Shown: in pieces, positions 43,029-54,722 of the stretch
How the letters are laid out: each line of letters starts with the position of its first letter
Numbering within the stretch: the first letter of the stretch is position 1
Assembly (NCBI RefSeq): GCF_043641665.1
Contig: NC_092198.1
Location: forward strand, 6,508,501-6,572,500
Origin: Enoplosus armatus
Taxonomy: Eukaryota; Chordata; Actinopteri; Centrarchiformes; Enoplosidae
DNA length: 64,000 nucleotides
Direction of reading: 5' to 3'
Notes under the pieces: generated by a model
Databases searched by the model: none
What the model was told of the DNA's origin: nothing
What the model saw: the letters and a program-made list of their open reading frames with translations, nothing else
Program-made: the position numbers and the translations under genes

Positions 43029-44008
43029 CTATACATAATATTCCTTGTCCTTGTCTTTCGGTCTCTTGCTACTGGCGCTGCCTTTGGCGCTGCCGCTGGG
43101 TATTTTATCCTTCACCACAGCGCCATTGGTTTGCGCCGAGTTGCTGATGTAGTTGCGCGTCTCGTCCACCTGGTAGGAACCCTCGTCCCTGTTCCTGTAC
43201 TTGTACATGGCGTAGAGGAGGATGAGGATGCAGAGGGCGGCGGCTGAGACAATGCCCACCACCATGCCCGTGGTACTGCTGGATTCCCGGATCACCTCTG
43301 AGGCCCCCGGGGGCACCCGCCGCACCACGCCGGGAACTGTGGGCAGGGCGGCTGGCACTGTGCGCAGCATGGGCGAGGTGATGAAAGGGCCCCGTGGCTT
43401 GGTGCCGTCCAGATCGAAGGACGTGGGCAGGGGCAGCAGGACTATGTCCGGCTGTGGGGGTTTTACCTCGCGGTTGTTCATTTTCCCGGCGGGCAGCTTG
43501 GGTGGCGTGTCCGAGGGGACCGCCGGCGTGCCCCGGGGGTCGGGCAGAGGCGAGGTGGGTGTAGTCCTACCTGCCTCAGAGGCTTTGCTAGGCCTCAAGT
43601 CCTTGGCCTCCCACTTGGGTGCGAGGGCTTTGTAGCCGCCTTCATAGGCCGATGTGGTCAAGATCTTATCTGTTACCAGGGAGAAGGTGGTGTAAAAATC
43701 TTCATCGTCAGTCGGGGGCAGGCTAGAGTCGAAAGCTTCGCCAGAGCCAAACCCCGAAATCACCATGCCATCATCATCATCATCATCACCATCATCACCA
43801 CCATCACCATCATCACAATCATCGCTGCCTCGGTCCGACAAGCAAGGTACCCCCGCCTCAGTGGCCATGGCCAAGGATTCTTTGGTGGTCTCAATAATGG
43901 TGAGGACGGGGCGGAGGGTTGGGGGGAGGGGGATGAAGGGAGAACGGGTGGATACAGAAGGGATGTCTATGGGGTCCTCGACTAGCACGGGGATGACTAG
44001 CTCCCCTC
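43029..44008 (-). CDS. nrxn3: nrxn3 terminal exon: SS5 insert, transmembrane helix, cytoplasmic tail
   Basis: Acceptor TTCATTTTTCAG on the minus strand; the first two bases complete a GGA codon with the upstream exon. 325 further residues to TAG at 43029-43031. Transmembrane helix at about 43206-43265 ([20 protein letters not shown]). The tail at 43032-43205 contains the protein 4.1-binding-type juxtamembrane YRNRDEG and ends EYYV. An Asp/Gly run is encoded by a GAT/GGT repeat at 43768-43824. The exon is GC-rich compared with its flanks. Two in-phase internal acceptors (at 43337/43338 and 43298/43299) could shorten the insert. Plus-strand ORFs here are shadows. Confidence 0.95.
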
Positions 44009-47000
44009 CTGAAAAATGAAACAGAGAAACAAACACCAGTCAGAGGGCAGCAAGTCTACCATCGGCAAATCAAGAAGCAGCCAAACACCAAAAGAACTGG
44101 TAACCAAAGAACGGATAACGCAAAGCTCAACATAGGGAGGAAATGAACTGAGGAGAAACAAAGAAAGAAAGAACAGAAAATACCGTACCAGTGCAAAAAC
44201 AATGAAACTCAGAACCAAACAAGACCCAAACTGAAAGAAAACAACAGCCATAAAGAAAGTTTACATTGCATCAAAAGGCTTTGAGGGATGCACAAGGGTG
44301 AGCCACATTAAACTGACTCCACATATTAACTCCTATATGCTGTATCAGGACTACATTTATACTGCACTGTAAAGTAGCCATGGTTATTATATGTTCCATG
44401 TGCTGCATAGTCCACAACAGACTATGGTTGTGTATAAAAAAGTGTGAATTATGTGTGATGCCACACACATTGTGGCCCTATATTTAGTTCTATCCGATAA
44501 TGCAGCACATTTCTCCACATAAATGACTAGTTCAGGCTTTTAAGAGGCTTGTTTCATTTATCTTCAAGCGTAAATCCTTTTTGGTCCGTTCAAACACTGA
44601 GCACCAAAAGATGCGCTCTGTGGATAAAAAGAAGCAGAGGGTATTAGCATGTGTTTGCAATTCAAGAGCGAGCCAGTGGGGCCTGAAAGCAAGTCTAACT
44701 AAGTCTGAAATGAGAAACTGTTTGTAAGGTGTTTGCTCAGAGAAGCACTTTTTTTTTTAACCCCGTTGACCTTTTTTTAGACAACTAAAAAAAAGGGAAA
44801 GGCAGTGTTTTTGGACTCCGAAGTCCCAAAAAAACATTACCTGGAGCCTCTTAAAAACCTGATTGGCACTTCTAGGTGTATCCGAGGGTCAGACACTGAT
44901 CTACAAAAAGGAAACTGTACCAGCAAAAAGCCACTGCTCACGAGTCTTAAAAAAATGGAGGGAACTTTTCTTCCCTCAGCATTAGTGGGCTCCCCCTGTT
45001 AGCCCTAGCCTCTTGCCTTTTGACCCCTACAGTCACCACGATGGCACAAAGTCACCGGGCAGTTCAACGACACATGAATGTTTGCTGACTTGTAGTCTTT
45101 GGTGTGAGTATCTCGCTTGTAACAGCGTGTGGTATAACTCTTTTATTCACAGTGTGCTTGAAAATATTCCACATCCACTCATACTTAATCCATTTAGGAA
45201 CACTTGACGCTTTATTAGCTAAACCCGTTGTTTGACCACTACAAAGAATTTGAAACATTCATTTGCCCATTGAAGCTGCTTATCCTCTTGCCAAAGTGGC
45301 TTGTTTGTACATTGCAAAGGCTCACAAACAGGGCACTATAAAGAGATGCAAACCTTTTTTTCTTTTTGGAACAATAAAGAAAAAAGAACACAACAGAAAA
45401 CGAAGGAAAACCGAAAATAATAATTAAGGCATTGCAAAAAAGAGTTCAGAGTTAGAGCAAACATCGTAAAAACAAAACCATTCACAAAGTAAAGCCACAG
45501 ATAGAGCTATCCAGAAAGGGATTAGTAAGAAGTACGTAGAAAAAACAGGTAAAAACAAAGTCAGCTCGAGAAAATCATAAAAGCCTACTAAAAAAAATAA
45601 ATGAAAAAAACAGTTTTCAAAAGGAAGAAAGCATACCATCAGTTTTGTCAACTTACATCAACAAATTGCCCGCATGATTTTGGCAGGAAGAAAAAAAAAA
45701 TTTACAAAAGAAAGTTGTGTAAGAATGCCTTTGGACAAGTTAGGTTAGTTTTTTTTTTTTTAAGCAATTTCTGATTAATTAGTATATATTTCTCTTTTTA
45801 GACAGGATGGTACAGGGAGGCAACAACACATACATCCACACATCATGACATGAAAAATAATCTTCACCATTCTGTTCAGGATATCTTCTTTTTTTTTCTT
45901 TTTTTTCTCGATAAGTCATTTAATTTTGTATAAAAAGAAAACTGTATATCTATAATTCTTGCTTCGATAGATAAGTCTCTCCATAAATATCTACAGCCTG
46001 ATTAGATGACTCTTTATGTTTTTTTTTCTTCTTTAACTTCATCAGCAATGAACAAACGGATGACTGTACATATCTTAGAATCTCTACGTAAAGGGGTTTG
46101 GGGAGGAGGGAGTGTGAGACGGGGGTGGGGGGGTGGGACCTATGAACATACTAGGAAGGAAATGACATAGATGGGGGTGAACGTGTACATCAGTTGCCAT
46201 GTCCATGTAAAGGCGGCACGAAGCGGTCGGGCGGCATTAGAGCTTTTGGCTGTAAGGAAGGGATGGGGATATACAAACAATGAGCATATACATGCCCATC
46301 TACAAAAGAGAACAGCACTCTCAACACTGACAGTTTTACAGACCCTAAGCTGCAACTTCTTTGCCATGCACAAAATCAATCGACTCGTTCTTTGATTAAA
46401 TCCAAATTTCAATCAGAGATAGCTATTAAATCACAGGAAAATATTAGAGATCAGCATAGAAACAGTTTGGAACAGTTCTCACAGATAGTGGTGAGGGTCT
46501 ACTTTGGAGGAGTCTTCTCTTTTTTCTCTATGAGGAAGGAATTTAAAAGCTGCGTGGTTTTGATACCCAATCGTAAAGACCTTCTGTTGTTTATGAAATG
46601 GTAATTAATTCATAGAGAAAAGAGGAAGTTTCAATCTAATTAGGGTGGGGGAGGAGAAATCATCAAAACATTGGCAATAGTGATCCTTAGCAAAATTAGC
46701 AGTTAAAATTTGAACATTTCCAGAAAAGAAACATAGAGATACACATATATGTGCGTTAACATATATGTACAAAAAAAGACAAAATAAAACAGATTAGCAA
46801 GCAAGAAAGAAAGGCAATAAATTTCTCACACTATCAAAGATGAACAACCAGAAAGCACACACTGAGGCAGACAAAGAGAGGGGGGGACAGTTTATAGGCA
46901 AAGTGTCACCACCTTCGTTCTAACTAATAATAAATACTTTATTATTAGTTACGTCAATGCATTTCTCTTGTTAGTATTTTTAAAACACAGGACAGGGCGT

Positions 47001-50000
47001 GCAGTCTGGATGTACGTCAGAGAAAAGAGAGGTCAATCAGACACGGTTTCAGTTTTGGATTTTTAGTTCCACTATAAGAAGTTGGGTTAATGCATGCTTA
47101 AGTAAGTTGCATTTAGGGAGAGTAATAATACAATAACAATACAGCAAGCTGTGGGACAGGTAGGGGGGGAGGGGCTTAAGAAGGGGGTCAGAGGTCAGTA
47201 AAAAAGGTCACTGCCACCAAGGGCTGTGGGATATTTTCTCAGGCAAAGAAACCATTCATCAGCAGTTAGCAGAGGGGAAGAAAGGTGCACCATGGGATGA
47301 TATACAACCAACATTATGTGGCATTTAGGCCCTCTGCATTCGCTAATTAATCAAGAGGGGAAGTAGAGTCATAATTAATGAGCTACTTTTTATTAAATGT
47401 TCAGATGCTTTGTGTTATGTGCATAACCAACAGCCTTCGTTTGACAGATAAACACCGTGTTGGGGAGGAGTTCCACAAGAGGGCTCAGGGTGGCGAGTTT
47501 TTAATTTGTGTCTCTGGCGAGTTAAAGCAGATGTGAGAGGCACATCTGGTTTTGGTTGCTCGTCTGCAGGCTGGTTACAGAAACTTCATTCATTAAGCAA
47601 AAGCGGGTCTATGAGTTAAGCATTATTGAGAAAATATGGCATCTGTCACACTGTGTTATACGCTGACGTCTTAAATGTGAGTTTTCCCGAATGTCCGACC
47701 ACACTGCAGAGAAAGCGCTGATGTCTGACACGACTGCTCATGTTGCATAGCTGAGATAACATTCTAACAACGGAGCCGAACTCCTGGCCTTATTAAACAA
47801 ACAACGCCAGCACAGAGTAAGTGATTTCATCCGAGGATTTATTTATCCAAACCCTTGTTGTCTCGGCCTTGTTTGCATCCTTTCACCCCATTCTTGGCTA
47901 ACAGCTTCCGGCGACTGTTAGCTTTTTGCGCTATGTCAACAAAAAACGCTTGGATGGGAGGGGGGAACCGCTGCAGTGAAAGGGTCACCAGTAACGTCAG
48001 TGCAGAGGACCTTGATGTTTTGGTAAACACTTTAATCCTGTGTAAGCTCTTGCACAAGCGTTGCACTTCTGAAGCAGACAAACACAGCGTTTTCTAATGG
48101 GTTTGCTTAACCAGACTGCGTTTGTTTTCCGCACTCGTCAAGATGGATGGGGATTTTATTCTAAGCCTCTGCCGCCCTGGCAAATAATTCTCCACTCCGC
48201 TAGACCTACAGCCAGTTACTCTTGTTTTCTTTCTTTTTTTAAGCAAAAGGAAGTCAGGGCTTCAGATTAACAAGTGTTTCTTTTGCGCCGGTGCCCGCTG
48301 GCTAGCCTTTGCATCAATGAGAAACACTGATCCTATCTCTTTAAACCACAAAAACAAGAGCATGAAGCAAACTAAACATCCGTCCTGGTAAATCTGCTGC
48401 ATGCCTGTGCTGGCTTTTGAGAGGAATTAAGTAAAAATAGTATTAAGAAAATATATTACTTCTAAATGGCTGATTGACTGGCTACCTCAGCAGCTTGGAG
48501 GCAACAGATGCAGAAATCTCAGAGCAGCACTTTCCCTTCATTTCCCCCCACTCCCTCCCTCTCCTCTACTCCTGGCCTGATCCCCGTGTCCATCCACCGT
48601 TTGCTGAGGCTTCCGAACGGAGATGAATTCTGATGGTGTGTCAGGGATTTGACGACGCTACACCATAAAGGCGGAAAGCCGGTGCACCAGCACCGACCAC
48701 GGATGAACTGAGTCAATGGGATTTCGACGCTGCAAATTGTGGGTGAGTCAGTGGTTTGGGGACCCTGAAATCCCATTGTGGCTGCGCGCATTGTGCCCAG
48801 AGACCTGCTGTAGCAGATTCATTCACCTCTACCCACCACAGGTAGGGAGCTGATTACCAGGGAGCCAGCAAAACACAGATTCTCAGCGTGGACACACTTA
48901 AAAGGACATGCCAGGGATTATACTGGTACCCTGTGCAATGGCTGAGCTATCTAGAAACATGTACCTTAAAAGGCTTAGCACTTTACCCTGCCATTAAATT
49001 ATCTTATCTTGCCTGTGCACACCCGTGCCAAGGGAGGTCTAGTTTCTCACTGAAGGACAGTTCCGTTCCATCTTAAAAGTTGAACGATGTTATGTTTACA
49101 ACTTCGGCAAACGGACAGGTCTGCCCTGTCAGGATGCATGAACTACCTCTGGCTGGAAGAGGGACTCTCTTCCGGGGGCGTCCCGAAGCCACGGCGCATG
49201 GCAGATAGCTCTTAATCCGTCATCATGAGGCTGGGTGCAGTCTGGCGTATTAAATTGGCATCTCCAGCAGGCGTGGCGACTCGCCCCCTGTCAGCCGGTC
49301 GATTTGCTGTACAGCCATTAGGCTGCACCTCTGCACTCGGCGGACATGTGTCAGCTGAATAACCTTTAAACTGATCTGAGGTCTGTGTTGAAGTGACAGC
49401 CGGCCCAATGAGGCTTGACGGAAGCCATAGCTGATGCCACAAGAAAAGCCAGTGATCCGTCCCTATCACTACTTCATTCTGTACCCTACATGTGTCGGGG
49501 CTCTTCATACGCAGCAATGAAGGAATCCCACAACATTACATCCACGCCTCCAGTCTAACATTCATTTGAGCCACAAGGAGACATCTATAAATATGTTACA
49601 TCTGTTTGATCTGTGCTCCACTTCATCAAAAGGCTGATAGGGTAATGGCGCATGCAGGACCATTTATGGCCCTTTTATTAAATACACAATCTTTTTACGA
49701 TCTATTCGACGCTTACACAGAGTGCAACAGTTAGCCTGTTAGCAGAGATTTGTGGGAGGCTGTAATTTGTTGAAACTGATTGAAACAACCTACCTGTATG
49801 TTTATGCTCAGTATACATTCTTAGAGTGCAGCGAAAAGTAAGAGTGAGTGTGGGTACACAAAGCATGCGCCTATCCACAGAAGTTTGTGTCCTATCTCCT
49901 ACCAACAGTCAAGGTTTGTGATGATATGGTGATAATCTTCCCCTATACCTAAACCTGATTTTTTTGGCACAACACAACATTGACATGTGTGAGCAAACTG

Positions 50001-53000
50001 TTGCTTATTTACACATCCAGCAGACATTAGCATTCAGTTGGAGTCGGGCTTTCTGGCCACCTGATGAATGTAAGTCCAATATTTACTCTCTTTTTAGGTC
50101 TGTTATGGGCTTCACCAACTCCTTAAGAAAATATCTTGCTCTTTAGCTGCTAAATGCTCCACTATGTCCACTAGCTAGTGGCTAACTTTGTCTGTTAGTT
50201 GTTGTGGTGCTGGTCAGGTAGCATACGGTGGTTTTTAAAAGCTTTTTTATGTGGAAAACTGCTGCTGACAAAGCTGTGGGCCGTAAAAACAAACAAAACA
50301 ATGAGCTAAAAGAGGCTAAAACACTCTGTAGAGCTGAGGGGAACTGCAGAGTCGGGTGATAATTCTCTGTGACTCCTTTCATATTACACTCAGTCATTTG
50401 ATCCATCGTCATTAGAGCAGCTTTAACCAACTGACTTAAGTGGCCTAAACTTAACCAAACCTTAAACATAGAGGTGGCAGATGTTGTTTGTAAATGTTGC
50501 TGGCACTGGTACAGTGAAATATACCTTTCTCGCGGCAGACATATTGAATTGCTGTAGAAGGAAAAAAACACTAATAACAATAATGATGGCTCCATTCCAT
50601 TTGTGTGTTCCAGGGCCCAGGGACCTATCTCCCTGACACAACTTACCGGCACCACAAGAGTAAATAGCACAAAGCCTTCATCATTATTATTGTTATTAGC
50701 AGTAAAACCTGTGCTTTTTCTGCTATGACAAGTCAAAATGCCTGCTGTGCTGACATCTATCACTCTGCTTTTCAGCATTTTTTGCATTGGTTAGTATAAG
50801 TTGGACTTTTTACATGAGCTTGTTATGAGTCTACATCTGGTCTAAATAATATTATGTCTTATAGGATTTGTAGCAACTTGTAGGCGCTGTATGTACAAAA
50901 CAAACATGTCAAACATTCTGATTTGCATGTGTGGATTTGTGAAAATCATTTGCATCAATTACTAAAATATAATTACATATTAATCACAAATTTGCTGCAA
51001 TTACACGGTAATGACAAGCTGCAACACTTTTAATCGGTTAATCACTGTGAAATGAATCATAAATTGACGTGGTATTTGCTGTTCTCTAAATGGAGCATCA
51101 CATATTTTTCATTAGTGATTTCCAGGTAGTGGAAAGCTTTTTCTAGCTGGTGAATGCCTGCATAGAGAGATACTTTAATTGTCAGTTTAACTGTTAATAG
51201 TTACGCGGTCAAGAATCTCGCCTCACACACTCCTTCTTTGCCCTCTTGTGGAACTCACGGGGGATAAAGGGAAAAGGTAAGGTTTAACAGTTTTATTGAA
51301 CACACAGACAACACAACCACGAGACGACCACGTACAGCAGACAAGACTGAGGCTGGCAGACACAGACGGAGCACTGACAGAGACAGCAGGCACAAGCACA
51401 AACACAAGACGGCTGCTGTGGGGAACAGCGGTGGCAGGACCACCGCTGCAGCCCCAAACACACACACATACACACACACACACACACACACGCAGACATG
51501 TAGTAGAAGCCAGCTTGGGGGGTTAGCCTGAGACTTATGGGTGGAGAAGAAGCAGCACACAAAATGGATGCCAATCATATCCATGCAGAAGCGGGGGAGT
51601 TTGGGGGGGAGAGGATTATTAGTTAGTCTATAGAGCTGTGGTACAGTCCAGTACAGTGTGCATGCCACAAAAGCCTTCTACTTGGAGCAACAGATAGAAT
51701 AGAAAAACAGATATACTTTGTGGCAATAAAAGTCTTTTTATGCCATCTGCATTCAAAACAGACATGTATATGCAGAAAGGCTAAAAGAAAGAAGGTGGGT
51801 GAGTCGGGATGGAGGGGAGGGGAGGGGTGGGGGTTTAACGCTCGGGAGGGGAGACGGGGAGTCATTCTTTCACACACAACTTTCTTGAGACAGAATGGGG
51901 TTGCCTGCACAAGGCCAAAAAAAGGATGATGGCAAGAAAAGATTTTGTTGCCGTTCATTTCCCTATGTTGTATCGAAAATGGGAGGGGGGGAGGATGTTT
52001 CTTTAGAAGCCATATGGCACAAAAAAGATAAATAAATAAACACAAACTTGATGAGGAGGAGAACTTTGAATTTTCCAACCACCAAAAGTTCATGCGGCAC
52101 AAGATGAGGCAAAAACGGGAGGAGTGGCTCTATCCTTGCTTGGAGGATGGACGACGGATGATGAGGAGGACAAAAAAAAAAAACTAAACAACAACCACAA
52201 CAAAACAAGAAAATAAAAAAATCACCCCACTCAAACCCACCCCCACCCCCCGGCCCCCAAAGGAAAGCAAAAACAAAACGGTCAAATCTTAAGCAACCCA
52301 GCAGCTGGGTCCAAAATCGATACAGAAGAGAGATGTTCATGTGTGCATCACAGGAGGAAAAAAAACCCCAACAAAATGCAACAGAAAAAGAAACCAACAT
52401 CATGTCATGCAACTGTTCATACGACTGGAAGCGGGGCAAGGAATGAGGATATGAATTTCTGTGTCAACATGGTGAAATGTACAGTATGTATGAGTGTGTA
52501 TGACTACATATGTTGCCACTATATGAGGGGAGGGTACCATGTTCTCTTAGTAAAAACTTCTTACACTACGCTTTGTTCCACTTTGAGAATACTTGGGTTT
52601 GAGGCTCTAATAGGAAACGAAAAAACAAAAAAATAGTCCATTCAATTTCAATAATCTCTTCATTTAAGCAACTCATGCTTCTTGATAAAGAACCTAAATA
52701 CTGCGCGGACGCACGGAGAAAATGGCTTTTTCTTCACATCAAAAAGCCATAAGCACAAGGACCCAAATGTGGTCATAATTTTCAAGGAAACAAATGCTAT
52801 TACAGCGCGATAACGCTTCAAAGTAAATGAGTTACTATCACAGATATGGGGAAAACGGTAAAATTACTTGTGGAATATCTACTGAAGTACATGGCAAGAC
52901 CTCATTTCCCAGAGAAATAAATAAATGTCCGATTATCTGTTGCGTTCTCAGAGCAGAGATAAAGTGAAAGGGCAAGGCATTGTTTCAACTTGGGTTCATT

Positions 53001-54338
53001 ATTAGCAGTGAAAAGTGGGCATATGCTCGGTGCTAAACGGAGCCATATTTAGCCAGATTAACGCGGCATCAATTAGTCTGCCGTGATGGCGTTTTGAAGG
53101 ACAGTGAAGCAATCAAATAGCCTGAGCTGTTAATGATTTCCAGAGTGCCTAAGGGGAGATAGTCTTTACATATTGAGCCAGTTTCAGTAGAGCTCCCACT
53201 CCTCCTGGTTTACTCCACGCTGTTAGGATGTACGCCAGCTGCTCCCAGGCTTGTGCGTGATTGACAGCTGCTCGTTCAAAAGTCGTCCAAACCCAAGTTG
53301 CCTCAAAATAACCACTCCTTTTAAATATGCGGTTTTTATTTCCAGCTCTGTTTTCATTTTCAAACTCCACTGAGTGAGTGTCTTATCACTTTGATCCAAT
53401 CACAAAGTGATATGAGTTATATATGTGTGTGTGTGTGTGTAAAGGGAGGAGGGAAGAGAGACGATGCGCACAGAAATTCGAGGATATCTGTTCTCTATTA
53501 GAATGTTTCAGGTAAGGCAAGCCTCCGACGAAGGAAACAGAGGTACAAACAAGAGAAGAAGAAGAAGGAAGGAGAAGGGAGGAAGAGGCTCTGTTGCAGT
53601 TAGTCTGCTACATATCACAGTATCTATGCTGAAAGCATCTTTGTTCTCGAAAGAATCTCAAAATGTATCCTCTGTCAAGAGAGACGCACACACACGCACA
53701 GCAAGAGGAAATCAACCATGTACAGGACAGATACATTTTGAAGCATCAGTGCGGGCGACATGGGGCTTGATACTAATTTCGTACTTTGTTGAGTAAAGTT
53801 TTGCTCTCGACCGAATGCTGAGAGAACAAAATTAGTATCAACGCTTCCTCATGTCTGCAACCAGTGGCCCCATAGCTAAGTGTAACTTGTTTTAGAGATG
53901 AAAGGTATGAGCTGTAACTACAGTGGCTGGCTATAAGATTACTTATTTACAGTTAAAGTTAGAACTGTAACTTCCTACAGAGAGCATGCTAAGGTTATAG
54001 GAACTTGAGTCTTACTGCTTTCATCTGTCTCCAAAGAGTTCTTTAAACTTTAGATATACACTGAGAACCCCTCACACTAGTGTATATTTCTCACAGTGGC
54101 TACTTTTCGGAGGGCTTTTTTTTTTTTTTTTTAAAGTTACACTTGAAGCTCTCATGGGACATGATGCTAAGAGGAGAGGCTCCTCGGTAGCAAATCAAAG
54201 AAAGATAAGGAGAGATAGACCAGGTTCAGAGCAAGCACAACTCGACACACCCATCCCACCTGCATGTCCGGAGTCGCACTCCTCCAGGTCCTCGTCATCG
54301 CTGGAGCACTCCGCCGACGAAACAATGTCGTCCGACGT
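43029..54338 (-). CDS. nrxn3: Neurexin-3 (3' end of gene, two exons in window)
   Basis: Spliced CDS in window: 54260-54338 then 43029-44008 (minus), joining in phase to 352 residues plus TAG. Order: acidic stalk ([15 protein letters not shown]), long SS5 insert ([57 protein letters not shown]), [10 protein letters not shown], one transmembrane helix, then a tail of about 58 residues with [18 protein letters not shown] and the C-terminal PDZ ligand EYYV. Neurexins are presynaptic adhesion receptors binding neuroligins, LRRTMs and cerebellins; the tail binds CASK and other PDZ scaffolds. Paralogue: the insert matches NRXN3 as I recall it much better than NRXN2, NRXN1 mostly lacks it, and the CEP128 neighbour also indicates NRXN3. 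Whether it is nrxn3a or nrxn3b is unresolved. LNS domains and promoters lie right of the window. Confidence 0.88.
43768..43824 (-). repeat. nrxn3: Coding GAT/GGT trinucleotide repeat in nrxn3
   Basis: On the coding strand, runs of GAT with GGT and TGT give about 19 mostly Asp/Gly residues between CLSDRGS and [10 protein letters not shown]. The human NRXN3 segment, as recalled, has only a few Asp here. Confidence 0.85.
49975..50435 (+). repeat. Dispersed repeat family, copy 2 (most complete)
   Basis: Begins near GTGAGCAAACTGTTGCTTAT and CACATCCAGCAGACATTAGC, passes CAACTCCTTAAGAAAATATC and GAGCTAAAAGAGGCTAAAAC, then GTCGGGTGATAATTCTCTGT, and ends AGAGCAGCTTTAA. Copies 1 and 3 match its left and right parts. 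Together these define a family of about 0.45 kb with inverse TTTAAAGCTGC ends, probably a MITE. Confidence 0.55.
51426..51448. other. Perfect short hairpin
   Basis: CAGCGGTGG, 5-nt spacer CAGGA, then CCACCGCTG: a 9-bp perfect stem in the nrxn3 intron, next to (AC)n. Function unknown; may be chance. Confidence 0.7.
51458..51491. repeat. (AC)n microsatellite
   Basis: About 34 nt with one AT interruption. Confidence 0.9.
54260..54338 (-). CDS. nrxn3: nrxn3 penultimate exon (stalk)
   Basis: On the minus strand: acceptor CTCTCTCCGCAG, donor GTGGGA. 79 nt, entering in phase 0, encoding [20 protein letters not shown] then CDSGHA plus 1 nt. The two Cys and the acidic run match the neurexin juxtamembrane cysteine loop ([14 protein letters not shown]). 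Its single leftover G pairs with GA of the terminal exon to give Gly. Confidence 0.93.
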
Positions 54339-54704
54339 CTGCGGAGAGAGAGAGACACATTCACAGACACGGGGAAATGTGGTTAGGCCCAGGGGCAATA
54401 TAGTGATCTTCATCTATACCGCCCACAGCCATTCCATTCAAGGATATCTCTGCACACACAGGCCTCTCCACCTGTCCTTCAGCTTCCATATATCACTTGG
54501 AGTCAATCATATTTCACAGTGTTTATCATTCTTCACTTTATGTGCTTTCCACCTCCGCAGATAATTGTTTTCCTTCACCCTCCGCACTCTGCCTCCGATT
54601 ATTTATCGCCCTTCTCCTCCTCTGTCGTCCACAATCAATGGCCCCACCAAGCCCTCACAGATCAACACTGTCCCGGCGTCTGATTTGTGCTAAAGGGTGC
54701 GGAG

Positions 54705-54722
54705 GGAGGGAGGGAGGGAGGG
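54705..54722. repeat. (GGGA)n tract
   Basis: Tandem GGGA units followed by GGGATGGGGCGG. Several G-triplets closely spaced on the + strand give G-quadruplex potential. Confidence 0.85.

Larger units (their letters stand above)
44009..54259 (-). other. nrxn3: nrxn3 last intron
   Basis: 10.25 kb between the 79-nt exon and the terminal exon. Contains repeat copy 2 (49975-50435), (AC)n at 51458-51491, a GT run at 53424-53440, a perfect 9-bp hairpin at 51426-51448, and blocks T-rich on the coding strand (45350-46120 and 51700-52640). Minus ORFs up to 201 codons (50182-50787, 51963-52439) are low-complexity or repeat-derived and lack neurexin sequence. No additional exon could be assigned. Confidence 0.55.

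Noticed and set aside
43222..43635. 137-codon + strand ORF (and 43765-44019 Ser-rich ORF)
   Set aside because: Exact antisense shadows of the nrxn3 terminal coding exon, whose GC-rich codons suppress stops.
50182..50787. 201-codon minus-strand ORF in the nrxn3 intron
   Set aside because: Overlaps repeat copy 2, contains an Asn run from an ATT repeat, has no domain and no neurexin text, and no plausible splice links.
51963..52439. 158-codon minus-strand ORF, Phe/Cys/Leu-rich
   Set aside because: Produced by an A-rich, C-rich low-complexity stretch on +; looks like membrane protein only because of T-rich codons.
43029..54338. Assignment to nrxn2
   Set aside because: First considered because of the long insert and the basic KDKDKEYYV end. 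But the NRXN2 insert, as remembered, differs (GGELILP-type start, shorter Asp region), while the [20 protein letters not shown] and [11 protein letters not shown] segments fit NRXN3, as does the CEP128 neighbour.
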